In this document: positions 12,471-24,500 of the stretch, in pieces
Position numbering within the stretch: the stretch's first letter is position 1
Layout of the letters: every line of letters begins with the position of its first letter
NCBI GenBank assembly: GCA_029204225.1
Contig: CM055103.1
Span: 55,373,592-55,437,591, forward strand
From: Diphasiastrum complanatum
Taxonomy: Eukaryota; Streptophyta; Lycopodiopsida; Lycopodiales; Lycopodiaceae
DNA: 64,000 nt
Reading direction: 5' to 3'
Program-made: the position numbers and the translations under genes
The notes under the pieces: generated by a model
The model's database searches: none
Seen by the model: the letters and a program-made list of their open reading frames with translations, nothing else
Told to the model about the DNA's origin: nothing

Positions 12471-13367
12471 TTTTCTATGTTGCAAATGGTGTAGATGGAT
12501 GTTTTCATGATTTTACAGCAAGGAATGTTTCTGGAAAACAAATTTTGTTCAATGACTTTGATGATCAAGTTGATGATCAAGAGGTTGATCTCAAAGGGCT
12601 TCAACAACATGAAAGGGGAAATGGCAATTTGGAGCTAGTCAAGAGCATCAGAGGAGAGTCAATTGGCAAAGATGGTTTGGATCTATTTTGTAGGTTATTG
12701 AAGACTCAAGTAAGGCCAAAGGAGTAAGAAGGAAGTGTTTTTAGAGTTTACTTTACTTGTTCTATCTTATGTTTGAGCAATTTCATGTGGATGTGTGCAA
12801 ATTATCAAGATATGTCTAAACTAGCTACATTGTTGAGCATCATTTTGATGTTGGAGCTATAGTAGCATTTGGTTGGTTTTTCTGATGGAAATGAAGCTAT
12901 TGGAGGTTCATTATGTCACTCATTCATGATCAAGTCATCAAGTGATGATGGCATCTTATGGCAAGATGGAGATGGAGGCTCATTCATGGAGTTTCATGGT
13001 GGATACATGGTAAGAAAGGACAAAGAAGGAGAAGATAGGCAAGCCATGATTGATCACTCACATTTATTGTTTGGTTGTTGTAATTTTCTAGAGAGTGAAG
13101 TTGATATCATGGAGGAATCATTCATTTACATTCTATATGCCTACTAATGATATTCCTACTACATCAGGGGTATATCCGAATCTCAACTCATAGAAGAAGA
13201 AATACAATAATATGCTGCAGTGGATTAAAGATTTACAAGAAGATGAGGTCTTGGAAGCCACTAAACCTGCAGTCAAAGTCCATTCTTCACTTGCGCCACC
13301 ATCGAATTTACGTAATCCATGAACAAATGTCAATACGCAATTATACCATCACGAAAAATCCTTCAAG
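12464..13367 (+). other. Unassigned; short open frames, possibly gag-like
   Basis: An 87-codon ORF at 12464-12727 (DFDDQVDDQEVDLKGLQQHE) and a 92-codon ORF at 12869-13147 have no recognisable motif. They precede a Ty3/gypsy protease on the same strand and could be remains of the same gag-pol, but this is only context. Confidence 0.25.
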
Positions 13368-13930
13368 ATGATCGAACCTAAAGCACTGCAAATAGAACTG
13401 ATCATGGATATTCTATCTAAGAATATGGATGTTACATTGGGAGAATTTCTTAAGTTGGTGCCTCAAGCGAAAGAAGTGTTAGCAGAAAGATTGTCTCATA
13501 TTGAGCCAACAGTCCAGCAGGAACCATTATTTTGTGCCAGTTTTGAAGAATCAAATGAAGAACTCAATGTAGGGGTAGCCTGGGAAAGTGAGTAGAGAAA
13601 CATCACCTTGCCAATACAGCACAAACAATTTGGTAAAGAGATAGCCATGATAGATGGAGGTTCATGAGTTAATCTAATCTCAACAAAGCTACGTGCCAAA
13701 TGGGGCCTTACAAAAATGAAGCCTGCAACTTTTGTTATGAAGCTAGCTGATCAGACGTCCTAAAGGCATAGTAGAAGACATACATGTTAAGATTGTTGGA
13801 GTTTAGTTTGCCATTACTTTTGTAGTAATGAACTTAAAGTAAGGACTTAAAGGAAGCACCAAATGTTTATCGTATTCTATTGGGACGTCCATGGGTACAA
13901 GTTGTGCAAGTAATTCATAACTATGGGGAA
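13368..13930 (+). pseudogene. Ty3/gypsy aspartic protease remnant
   Basis: After an acidic helical linker (LGEFLKLVPQAKEVLAERLS), the frame reaches EIAMIDGGS near 13635-13665, followed by VNLISTKLRAKWGLTKMKPA and FVMKLADQTS. The end of the domain is YRILLGRPWVQVVQVIHNY near 13867-13925. D-G-G/S with a downstream LLGRPW is the signature of retroviral-type proteases in Ty3/gypsy elements; the active triad reads DGG rather than DTG or DSG. Stops at 13593, after GGS, and in the middle show decay. Reverse transcriptase does not follow. Confidence 0.6.
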
Positions 13931-14195
13931 ACAGAAAATTTACATGTCAGAATCGTGAGTGTGCAATCAAAGTTGATCCAATCACTTAGACAATCAACTA
14001 GTGGTCCATAAAGGAGATGATGATTCAGTTGATCAAGATTGTAAACCTAAATAGAGTTTTGATCTACAATAGATCCAATCTACAAATGCAAGAAACTCGA
14101 TTTTGGTGTAGAATCCTCTCTGGCATGCTCTAGCCTTGATATCTTCACCAAATCATTGATAGATGTGATTGCCTCATTCATAACCTAAAACACAA
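13931..14195. other. Short spacer; start of a minus-strand element interior
   Basis: On the minus strand, just inside the primer-like site, a short open frame begins MNEAITSINDLVKISRLEHA near 14185. It may be the start of a gag, but it is too short to assign. Confidence 0.25.
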
Positions 14196-14207
14196 GCTCT
14201 GATATTA
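14196..14207 (-). promoter_or_regulatory. Primer-binding-like site, tRNA-Met type, degraded
   Basis: On the minus strand it reads TAATATCAGAGC, with two mismatches to TGGTATCAGAGC, directly after the LTR end TTTCACA. Confidence 0.5.
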
Positions 14208-14846
14208 TGTGAAAGATTTGGGATCAATTCAGATCCAAATCTATTAAAGATCTTTGGTTACAAAACAAGCTACTACAATCTTGCCAATGTAGAAAAATGA
14301 GCATCTACACACAAAATAGAATGCAGACTCTAATAGAACTTGATCAAACATGAATCAAAACATAAATAGAAGCTATTGTCTGTACAACAACAGTAACCTA
14401 ATGTATTTCACACGTGTGAACCTGAAAATAACAAATATATATCATTCTACATGTAGAATTGCAAGATATTACAAGTATAGTGCACCAATGGATAGTTGAA
14501 CCCAAGAGAACCACATATAACCATGAAATGAGATAGGGAAGAGAGAAGATATGCTTCTCCATGAGTTACATCCTTTTATAACAGGTCCAAACCCTATTTG
14601 GCCACTTGGCTTTCCCTCCAAAATGTAAACCTTACTATTTATGGGTCTAGATTCAATGTACCCAGCATTTACATTTGAATCTACTCGACTTCTAACTTTC
14701 CTACACTTTCCAAATGTGTTTATTCAAATGAAATTTAGACTAATATATCTTTGAGAAGCCAAACTTTAAGTCTAATATAAAGTTGGCCTCAATTTGCCAA
14801 ACATAAAATTGTAGCAAATATGATTAAACTAGTTGAATCTCTCACA
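14208..14846 (-). repeat. Copia-type LTR, minus orientation, about 639 bp
   Basis: On the minus strand it runs from TGTGAGAGATTCAAC to ...CTTTCACA, with a TATAAAAGGA box and a primer-like site next to its 3' end. The plus-oriented copy at 12150-12470 shares its central part. The two copies point in opposite directions, so they are not the LTRs of one element. Confidence 0.65.
14571..14580 (-). promoter_or_regulatory. Probable LTR TATA box
   Basis: TATAAAAGGA on the minus strand, inside the LTR and upstream of the segment conserved with the 12.2-kb copy. Confidence 0.45.
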
Positions 14847-15874
14847 GATATCTTTGAGGAGGAAGATCTATATGCAAAATTTGAAGGCCAATCATGACAA
14901 TCCATGGAATCTGGACCTCCTCTTGCTACTGCTATTGCCACATCAACACCCTTGATACCCTTGGAATTCTTTCACATCTTAGGTGAATGATTCATGACCA
15001 TAAGATGCTCCTAGAGGATCGAAATCATCTCGGTGAAGTAGCTTGTGTTTGTGGGGGTGAGGCGGCTTGAGCAACTAAAATTGGAATAGAGGATCCAATT
15101 GTCATAGAAGGCCCTTGTGAGGAATCAGAGGCGAGGGAGGCTCCAGTGGCTGGGGGAATAGATAGTTCAGCAGGGGGTAGTGTAGCTAACGACGGTAGCC
15201 GAGTGCAACGATGAGATGTGAAAGACAAGTCGGCAATCTCGCTGCATACACATCTATGACTCTGAGAGCTGGATGCTTGGTGGAGGGATTTGGCTAGTGC
15301 TACTTCATAGTTGGCTACTAGCACTGACTCAACACAAAACTCATAGAGCCATCAACAAACTGCTATTTGGAGTTACCCTTAATGGCTCTCTTTATATAAG
15401 AACCACCAAGTGAAGATCTTCAGGATTCCAATCACATGCAAACCAAAAGGACACTTGTGGAGCATGAACCACCCAACCAATATGGAGAGGCTAGTCAATA
15501 CCCTAACCAATCCACCCCCAAGCCACAGTGAAGAACACAAAAGAAGAGAGGAGAAACTAGCTCAAGAATCACAATTCACAATAGGAGGATGGGCGAGTTT
15601 TCACTAGACTTATTCTCGTTAAGAGAGAGAGAATATTTTCTTTAGGATCCCCATGCAACCTAAATTGAGCTATTGACCTCCTATTCTTGCATTCTTCACC
15701 ATGCATGTGCTCCTATGTCCAATTATAGGTCTGGGTCCTCATGTGATTATTATTTATTTAATACGAACACATTCGGAATGACGTAGCATAACTAATAACC
15801 ACGTACAACTGGAGTGACCGACTATCCACGTCAGGAATTATTCCAATTCCCTTGTACAGGACATGGACATAGCA
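14847..15874 (-). repeat. Probable 3' LTR region of the chromovirus
   Basis: On the minus strand the LTR starts TGCTATGTCCATG right after a polypurine tract. A TATA-like CTTATATAAAG lies at 15390-15400. The far end is not defined. A 99-residue minus-strand ORF rich in Ser, Ala and Pro (15025-15324) lies in this stretch and I cannot assign it. Confidence 0.45.
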
Positions 15875-15887
15875 TTCTTCCCCCCTG
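15875..15887 (-). promoter_or_regulatory. Polypurine tract of the chromovirus
   Basis: Minus-strand CAGGGGGGAAGAA immediately before TGCTATGTCC, the expected layout of a polypurine tract next to a 3' LTR. Confidence 0.65.
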
Positions 15888-15889
15888 AA

Positions 15890-16782
15890 ACCATTTCTAT
15901 CTCTAGAACTGAAAACTAGAAAAATTCTTCTTTATGCTTTCAACCCTCTCCCATGAATCATCATCCTCAGTTCGTCCCTTCCACCTGATCAAGCACTCAG
16001 AAATAGAACGTTTCTCAATTGGTTATCTCTGGTTTTGAGTACCTTTTCAGGTTCCAAATGAATATTAAGCAATGAGTCCTCCAAATGGGTGAGATCTTCC
16101 TTTCAATCAACTACATCACCTTCATGTAAACTTAATTTTAAATGACTTACATGAAACACAGGGTGAGCTGCAGTCTTGTTCTGAAAATCTAGTTCGTAAG
16201 CTAAAGAATCAATTTTTTTTTATAATTCGGCCAATATCTTGTAGAAAATTTATAATGCTTCCTTGTACTCATAGTCTTAGAATCCTTAGGTATTCTAAGA
16301 TATACCCAGTCATCAACTTTAAAATCTCTGGGAGACCTCTTAAGATTGGCATAGTGCTTAGCTCTATCCTGAGCACTCCGGATACAATCACAGGCCACTT
16401 GCAACATTTCACGCATATCATGCAAGAAATCTGCAACTTTATGGATCTTAACAGACTTTGTCTCCACATTTATTGGAGATCTAGGTTGAAAACCGTACAT
16501 CAGCATAAACGGACTATAACCAATAGCAGAATGTTTCCTACTATTATAAGCAAACTCAATCAAAAGAATGTAATCTTTCCAGTGAGATTGCCTCTGAGAC
16601 ACATAAGTTCTCAACATATCCTCCATAGTCTGATTAGTTCTCTCAATCTGGCCATCTAATTCAGGATGATCAGAAGAACTAAAACTAAACAAGGTTTCAA
16701 GCTTATGGAAGACAGCTGACTAAAAGTGACCTGTAAATTTAGGATCTCTATCACTAACTATATCACTTTTGCTTGCTTTATG
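15890..16782 (-). pseudogene. Ty3/gypsy chromovirus integrase C-terminus with chromodomain
   Basis: Reading the minus strand from 16782: DIVSDRDPKFTGHF, a stop at the expected tryptophan, SAVFHKLETLF, then the intact 163-codon ORF 16692-16201. That ORF has [39 protein letters not shown] and YGFQPRSPINVE, the second half of the integrase catalytic core and its C-terminal domain. After a frameshift come FQNKTAAHPVFHVSHLKLSL and a chromodomain, ECLIRWKGRTEDDDSWERVE near 15915-16005. The last is the mark of chromoviruses, whose integrase targets modified histones. The 5' part of the element is missing. Junction with the next element lies near 16785. Confidence 0.85.
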
Positions 16783-17179
16783 CGATAAAGACTAATTCTC
16801 TATGTTTGATTGAGAAGAATCCTTAGCTAATGTGATTCTGCTTACTGAACCTAATTGCTAGTTGCTGTCAGTTCTGGCTATTTCCTTGATGCTTGAAGAG
16901 CCTGAAAGATAAAGTAATCCTTACATTTATAGACCTTGACCAAAACATTTCATCATTGGTGTCTCTGGATGCCAATTTACCCAAATATCTTTGGATAACC
17001 AATTATGTTGTTGTAGTATTCGTTGTGAATTTTATACATACCAGTCCGTTTACCATCATATATACATTTACCATGCAAAAGATGAGATTATTCTCTCTCT
17101 TGGGGAACGATCAAACCTTTTATACTACATAATTCATCATTTTTGTGGAAATATATAACGACTAGGCCACCACATAATT
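16783..17179 (+). repeat. Probable 3' portion of the 5' LTR of the next Ty3/gypsy element
   Basis: AT-rich sequence ending ...CACCACATAATT directly before a tRNA-Asp primer site. A second copy was not found downstream of 21517, so the extent is inferred only from the primer site. Confidence 0.4.
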
Positions 17180-17198
17180 TGGCGTCGTTGCCGGGGAG
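17180..17198 (+). promoter_or_regulatory. Primer-binding site, tRNA-Asp type
   Basis: TGGCGTCGTTGCCGGGGAG differs at one early base from TGGCGCCGTTGCCGGGGA, the tRNA-Asp complementary primer site common in plant Ty3/gypsy elements of the Athila/Tat type. Confidence 0.8.
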
Positions 17199-17262
17199 AT
17201 GAATTTCACCTTTTGCAATATTTTTGAGTGTATTACATCTACGAATCTTTCTCATGTAATGC

Positions 17263-19590
17263 ATGCCAAGAACGTACTCTCAAGCAACTATTGAACGTAA
17301 GCATTTAGAGCATGCACAACGTTTAGAAGCATATAGGAAGTCTAGAGATTTGTATTTGCATAATTTGCAAAATTCACCAGCTAGAGCAAGATTAACACTT
17401 GAAGCATTTAATGATCTTCTACATGCTACTACAACATTTGTAGATTCATTTGAGGAAAGATCCATTGAAACACCAAGTTCTATAGATTCACTTGAATCAG
17501 ATTTGTCTGATTCTACTTTCGAACCAAGTTTAGAATCTTTGTCTAAGCGAAGTTTAGATTCAGATCCTCCAAGTTCATCTAGTTCACCACCATCTATTAA
17601 TATGGCTAATCCAGCGCCACCCACATCTACAAAAATCAGATACGATTTCTTTAAGGGATCATCTTGTGAAGATGCGGATAGTTATTTGTCGCAATTTGAA
17701 TCCATTACCATAGCAAATAAAGAGCATACGGATGAGGATAAAGTTACAATTTTGCCAGGTCTTCTACGGAAGCAGGCTAGGATTTGGTACAGTCAATTAG
17801 TACCGGAAACATTTAGTACTTGGAACACTTTAAAAGCAGCATTCCTTAAACAGTTTAGGGAGATAGGATATTCCACTAGATTGTTGGCTCGGCTTAACTC
17901 TGTTGAGAAAAAGCCAAAAGAATCACTTAGGAAATATACTCGTAGGGTTAAGAATTTAATAGGAAAGTTAGAAGCCCAGTATCCAGTTCCTATGCAAAAT
18001 GAATGGTTCTTGGGTGGTTTGCCTAAGAAAATGGATCAATATTGTCGACATGGTTTGATGACTTCTTTGGAAGATGTCATTGCCTCTGCTGAAAATTACG
18101 AAACTTCTCGAATTTCTCCCAGACGGAGAAATGAAAGAAAAAGTAGTAAAAAGCACAAATTTAAACAAACAAAAGAATCTGAAAAATCTACTGAGTCTGA
18201 ATCAGAATCTGATTCAGTGGATGGCGAATCCTCTGAGTATTCATCTTATTCTTCTTCATCAAAAAAGGAATATTCTTATAGGAAATCCAAAAATAGGAAT
18301 TCAAATAGAAAGAAAAGGATGGAGAAATCTGAAAAGATGGATCCATTAAGGAAAAGTGTTGAGCTGTTAACAAGAGAAATGAGTGACTTGAAAGTCCAGA
18401 TATCTGATGTTAAAGCCAAGCAAAAGAAAGCGAAGCCTAACGCCAATGTTTGGTGTACCGCTTGTGGGAAGGAAGGCCATTCTTAGACCAACTGTCCCAG
18501 TTTACAGACTAAATATTTAGAAGAGGAACCATTCCTCTGTCCGATTAATAATCATGAGGTAGCTTATACTGCAACTCCTACTAACCAAAAAACTATGATA
18601 CCGAAACAAGGTACTGGTCAACAGTACACTATTTTGCGAAGGGGCGGAACACGAGATTCCACTCCACCGACCAGAGTAAGGGGTTCGTGCTACAATTGCG
18701 GAGCCCCGGGTCACTATTTGCCTGATTGTCCTGAACCCAAGAGACCAGCAGGATATGTACCGCTCTGTGCTAACTGTAAAGGCGAAGGGCATGTCACAAC
18801 TGAATGTCCTCAGCCACAACAACCACGGTCTAAACCAAGGTTTGTAAACTCGCCTAAGAAAGACGACCTTCGGCCATCTAAGACTAACACTGACATGATA
18901 GTTCAGAGGGTAGAAGTAGAGTCTGAATTATTAGATCAAGACCATCAATGGCCAGATTTAGAGGAAAAGATAAATAAAGTAACTACAAGAAGTATTAAAG
19001 ATTCTTTTACACTTAAAGATAAGAATAAAACTAAGGCAAAAATTGCGAAAAACGCGACAGAAAAAGCGAAGTTCGTAGAACAGTTAGTCAAAATTCCTAG
19101 TAATAAAGAATTAAGTCTTGATAAGTTTAATGGAAAACATTATGATGTTGATATTAGTTCAGAAGCTAAGAAGCTTTTAGACGAAGAAACTAGACAAGTT
19201 AAGAAAGTGACATTTTCAGATCCAGTTATAAGTAGCGAGATACCTAGAAATCTGTCACCACTTAGAAACCGTTCTTATAATATCGTAGAAGACCTTGTTT
19301 CTAGAATGCCTAATAGAACCTTTAAACAGTTATTAGACGATAACCAATATTATAAGAAAGAAATTAAGCAATTCTTGCAAAATAAAAAGAGAAGAAAAGC
19401 AAAGTTACCAGTAATCAGCTTAGGATTAGTTAATTACGGTGATGAAGGCCAACCAGATATTCAGATAGTAATTAATTGCTGCATCTTAGATAATGTACCC
19501 ATAGATTCCGGATCTAGTGTAAATATATTGACTGAAGAAACGACATATGAATTAGGCATTCATCATAGAATTTCACTTCAAGACATTTAA
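17263..19590 (+). pseudogene. gag and protease start; one in-frame TAG at 18484-18486
   Basis: The frame opens at 17263 (MPRTYSQATIERKHLEHAQR), shortly after the primer site. A Ser-rich segment precedes the capsid domain at about residues 125-280 (YDFFKGSSCEDADSYLSQFE, ARIWYSQLV, LKAAFLKQFREIGY). A Lys/Ser-rich linker and coiled coil lead to three zinc knuckles: CTACGKEGH, CYNCGAPGHYLPDC and CANCKGEGHVTTEC. The only stop to 19590 is TAG at 18484-18486 inside the first knuckle, between its His and last Cys. The sense codon there was probably CAG. Protease follows, with PIDSGSSVNIL near 19498-19530. Apart from the stop this is a 776-codon frame, well preserved next to the rest of the element. 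Confidence 0.9.
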
Positions 19591-19796
19591 GGTTAGCCGA
19601 TGCAACTAGAAGATTACCAATAGGAGAACTATCTTAGGTCACAGTTTATATTGGAAACTATAAGTTTCTTATGGATTTTATAATATTAAAAACTACGAGA
19701 CAATCGTCATATAAAGTGTTATTAGGACGACAATGGCTCTATCATGCCGATGTTATAACCCACTGAAAGAAAAAGGAGATTACCTTCAGAGACCAG
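19591..19796 (+). pseudogene. Protease C-terminal half after a frameshift
   Basis: After a shift at about 19590 the frame reads RLADATRRLPIGELS, a TAG, VTVYIGNYKFLMDF, then SYKVLLGRQWLYHADV near 19705-19750. LLGRQWL is the second protease signature, so the domain is complete but split by a shift and a stop. Confidence 0.75.
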
Positions 19797-20700
19797 ATGG
19801 AGACACCGACAAGAAAAAGTCTTAAAAGAATTTCCATATCATGGGAAAAAGATAAGTACGAAGGCGAGACACCTACATCTTCCTCGAGCTATACTTCGGA
19901 GGAAGAAGGGCTTCAGTCAGTAGGGACTGAGGAAGGGGATTTAGATGCATTAGAGAAAACATTGAGAAGATGTCAAGATACATCTCTTAAACTTCATCCA
20001 GCTAAGTGTTACTTTGGGATGAGGGAAGGAATCCCTTAGGACATAAAATTTCGAAGGATGGTATACAAGCCGACATCAAAAAAATAAAAATGATTTTAGA
20101 ATTATTAGAACCAACCAATTTAAGAGAGCTTAGAGGTTTTCTAGGTCATATAGGTTACTATCGGAGGATAATTAAAGATTATGCTATAATAGTAACTCCT
20201 TTAACAAGTTTGTTAAAAAAATCTGTTGAGTACCATTGGACACAAGACCATCAGAAAGCTTTTTATCAATTGAAACAGTCATTAGCAGAAGCCACTGGAG
20301 TTAGACCTCCAAATTGGGCTAAAAAATTCCATGTATATGTAGGCACATCACCGTTTGCGATAGGTGTGGTTCTTAGTCAGAAAGATGACCAAAATATAGA
20401 TTATCCAATTTACTATGCGAGAAGGCAACTTGATGCATCAGACTAGAATTATTCTGCTACAGAGCGAGAAACATTAGGGATGATTTATTCAGTAAAGAAA
20501 TTTAGACATTATCTTTGAGGATACCCTTTTGTTTCCTATGTAGATCACTACACATTAAAACATTTAGTGAATAAACCTGATCTTTGAAGTAGAATAACTA
20601 GATGGGTATTATTATTAGATGAGTTTAATTATGAAGTAGAATTAAGAAGAGACAAGGATCATCAAAATGCTGAGTACATATCCCGCCTCCAAACAAAAAA
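19797..20700 (+). pseudogene. Reverse transcriptase end and RNase H, with deletion of the palm
   Basis: About 50 codons after the protease the text jumps to DLDALEKTLRRCQDTSLKLH and PAKCYFGMREG, which in full elements lie after the YxDD box. Some 200-250 codons of fingers and palm, with the catalytic aspartates, are therefore missing. The thumb (LRELRGFLGHIGYYRRIIKD) and RNase H (KKFHVYVGTSPFAIGVVLSQ, YPIYYARRQLDASD, a TAG, NYSATERETLGMIY) continue to AEYISRL near 20685. At least three stops interrupt it; the one at 20444-20446 sits where the family has Gln. Confidence 0.85.
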
Positions 20701-21517
20701 CTAATTAGAACCTATTTCTGATGAATTTCCAGATGAACATATAATGAGTATTCAATCAGAAACATTATTTTATAGGGACGTTATTAATTTTTTACAGGAC
20801 CAGATATATCTTGAACATTTTAATAAACCTTTAATAAACCGCAAAAAAACTATTTTTCTTTCTAAAGCAGGACCTTACACAATTGTAAATAGTATACTGT
20901 ATAAATTAGGAGCTGATAATAGTCTTCGCCGATGTTTAGAACCAACCAAGACGACCGTTGTAATAAGTGCATTGCATGAGGAAGATTCGGGGGGTCATTA
21001 TGCTCTTATAAATACTGCAAAAAAGAATTTTAATGCTAAATATTGGTGGTCTACCGTCTATAGAGATGTTAAAATTTTCACCAAAAAATATGATGCATGC
21101 CAGAGGATGGGAAAACCCAATTTTGCAACACATTGGCCACTTACTCCAATTATCCCCTTAGCACCTTTTGAGAAGTGGGGGATAGATTTTGTAGGACCTA
21201 TCAAACCGACCACGCGTAAAACTCTTCGTCGTTACATATGAAAGATTACAACTAGATAGACTCCATACTATCTTGTGTATGGAATGCATCCCATACTACT
21301 GATAGAATTCGAAATTCCGACGTTTCGCATTAGTAATGAAGAGCGAATGGTTGAACACGATAGTCTCCGACAGCGGATGATTTCTTTGACGCAACTGGAA
21401 GAGGATCATCGTCTTTCATTAATCGAGACAGAACAAGTTCAGAGTAAAAGAAAAGAAATTTTTGACCAATCCATTAAGAAAATAGAAATTAAACAAGGGG
21501 ACTGTGCTTCTGTATGA
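20701..21517 (+). pseudogene. Integrase, catalytic core deleted
   Basis: The ORF 20744-21241 holds the zinc-binding H-H-C-C region (HEEDSGGHYALINTAKKNF, AKYWWSTVYRDVKIF, then YDACQRMGKPN; the family's first cysteine of the CxxC pair reads Y-D-A-C). The start of the core follows, WGIDFVGPIKPTTRKT, with its first aspartate. The text then jumps to TPYYLVYGMHPILLIEFEIP, the segment after the last catalytic residue, so the second Asp and the Glu are absent. The C-terminal tail runs to 21517 (EEDHRLSLIETEQVQSKRKE). No chromodomain is seen. Confidence 0.85.
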
Positions 21518-24500
21518 TAATACACACATGTTGTTTCTTGGAAAATTACATACCAGATGGATGGGACCATATAATGAGGAAACTTACATGTGAGGTTCTC
21601 TTCTCAGGTCTCCTCCAGCTCCAGCCCGCAGGAAATCAGAGACCAATCATGCAAAGGTTAGGCTTCCGGGAGTGTGTAGTATTGTTCTTGTAGATACCAA
21701 GAAGTGTTGCTCCTAGGTGCAGACTGGTTGTCAGAATGACTAATAGTCATGCAGGATCCAAAGTGAGCTCATGCAGTTCACGGACAGCTTGATATCAGCT
21801 TCCTCATCAGTCTTCTACAAACTGTGTTTAGCAAGTTTCAATCCACAAAGCGACAGAGACAATATCTTTCGATTGCTCCATAGCAGACAACAATGACAGC
21901 TCTAGTTCAATGATGGCTCTTCAACGATAATCAGACATACATTCTCAATGGGTCCCCATATCAGTGATGGAGTTAACATTTGCTAAAATCAGTCCTAGGA
22001 TTTGGAATTATTCTCACTCAAAATATCCATTGCTAATAACGATTCCTCACTGGTTTTAGTAGCCTGATAACAAAGCTCTCACTGTCTCATAGACCGATGT
22101 TTGATATTTAGTATTCAAACATCTGTGGAATGCACTTAATTAGTAGGAACACATACAAGTCATCATGCAAAACTTTCTCATAATCATTGAAAAGTCTATA
22201 CTCAGAACTGCACATATGGATCAGTGCTTTGATAGGAGTGATCATGAAATTAGTGATCTCATCACTATATAGAGACAAATAAAAGTATACTGAGAATCCA
22301 TACTTCAAATGTGATGTAAAATCAGTACAGACCAGTACTCATAATACAACTGCTTGAATGCATGGTGAGCACTCCCATAGAGATCGATTGAAGGTAATCT
22401 CTCAGTTTCACATCAAAGTAGTGATGTTTGCTCAGGCCCGATAGGTGCTGCTTAACGCAATCATGCTCATGTAGGTACTGAAACAATGGCCTCTTCAAAT
22501 GATCGCACCATAAACTGAAACTCGATTGAAAACTGAGTGGTATTTGCACTATGAGGTTGGTCAATGACGATAGTTCTCACCTGTAGCAGTAGCGATGGAA
22601 TGCCTCAAATCTTTCATGGAGGATAGAGAGCAACATGATGATACTTCTGTGAGTCAACGCGCGTTCAGAGGATGCTCACGTTGTCAGCTAGGATTTATCT
22701 CCCTATCCCATCCGTTAGTGATTATGATCTGCATCAATCGCTCAGTATGCATCCTCCACAAATCTTAATCAAAGTAGTTAATGCAACAACACTGATCAAT
22801 CAAAATTTGGAGCTCTGAGACTCTGCCCATATCAGCTCTTGAGCAGGAGTAGACTTAACTAGTAATCCATCGTTCTCATAATCAAAGTACCATTCCCCCG
22901 AAGCTCTTACGTACTTGGGTGATCAATACTCTCGGAAACAGGATATTCAACAGTACTGACGTTACTCAGAGTAAATGAGATGCCTTCAGCTACATATCTC
23001 TCCATGAACACATTGAAATCTACCACACTCTCCATCTTTGATATGTGTTGGCTCTGCGACAGTGATTTTGACAGATCAACTCAAGAAATTCTCAAACACA
23101 ATGATCAGTTCCACGATCCTTTCGGCTCTCATGAAAGGAAAGTTGGTCACCATCACCCTCAACAAATTACGTAAAGAAGGAATATCACCATCACACCTCT
23201 GCAAGGCTACGCGATAAAACAAACATGAAAGCATAACGATATGAAAAAACAGAGCTGGTTCTTGATTTGGTTCTCGATCTGGTTCTGTTTGCGTGAGGCT
23301 GGCCATGCATGTATATCCGTCAATGGATGATGGCCCAACCTTTCGATTTTTCATTTCATCCTACCCTTTGACCATTCAACATTTCATTTTGAAGGGTTCA
23401 TTTATACTTTTTGGCTTTGTGCCATGTGGACTCTTAAATGGCATTGAAGAGTATGGATAGGGCCATGTGGGTCAATGTTCTCATCCAATAGAAATGTCCC
23501 GTTTGTCAACATGAGTCAAGGTCTTATGCCCAGTATTTCATATTTTGTCGGCATCCTCTTAAATTCAGACGGTCTTTGACTTTTTTCCCGTCCTTCTTGA
23601 AAATTGTTCTTTGGGTGGCCCTTATGCATATAAGTACTCCCATAAGTATGAAGGTTTCTCCCATTTGGGTCCCATGGCCCATTGTCCTAGTGTGATATTT
23701 GATACTTGTAGTGCCCAATTTTCTGGTGATGGTATTCTTCATTCGGCTTTTAATTGACGTTCTTGGTCCAAAAAGATCGGTTGGAGAAAAATGTTGGTCT
23801 TTGTCAAAAATTCTTGACATTTTTCAAATATCTAGGTGCTCGAAAATAATGGCCAGTCTCTGATTTCCACATAGACTGGATGAAAGGAGAACCTGAAAAA
23901 AAATCTCAAACATCATATTATATTAATATAAAATTACATTGGCAATCCACCGAAAATTCGGTAAGATCATGGATCAAAATAGAAATTACACAGCCATTTC
24001 TAAGGCGATTTACTTATCAAGCCTCTCGATAGTCCATTTTGGGTGGACTGGGACCCCTTCGTCTATGGCTATACGGGCCAAAATATTTGCCGGTCACACT
24101 AAGTAAGTAGCATATTTGATGAGATAACATGTCATTTCTTCTCTAGTTTAGCCCGATTTGTCATGTCAAAAAAGCAGCTAAGATTTTGGCGACCTCTATT
24201 GAAATGTGGTCTGCACATAACGGACCCAATAGAAATTATGTTTGTTCTAAAATCCTCTTCAACTGTAGACAGGCTCAATACACAATAATGTGTAATGCTA
24301 ACTGCTCGTGGGGAAGTTCATGGTACTGGTTTGTAACCGCCTCATCCATTGGGCATGGAGTCTAGTTTTCAACAATATTCAGGGCCATCGATTAAGCCAC
24401 CGAATCACACAGCAACAGATCATGGTAGTACCTGCATCACACCCATCCTGTGCACCTAGAACGGCTTATGCTCCCACTCCCATCAAATTTCACTATATGC

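Larger units (their letters stand above)
17180..21517 (+). mobile_element. Ty3/gypsy retrotransposon with internal deletions
   Basis: The order is primer site, gag, protease, truncated reverse transcriptase, RNase H, truncated integrase, the standard Ty3/gypsy order. The reverse transcriptase palm and the integrase catalytic core are missing, so the copy cannot move by itself. The gag-protease frame is nearly open, while the downstream part carries several stops. No paired LTRs were recognised. Confidence 0.85.

Noticed and set aside
15025-15324. 99-codon Ser/Ala/Pro-rich minus-strand ORF as a gene
   Set aside because: Low complexity, no motif, and it lies inside a probable LTR region.
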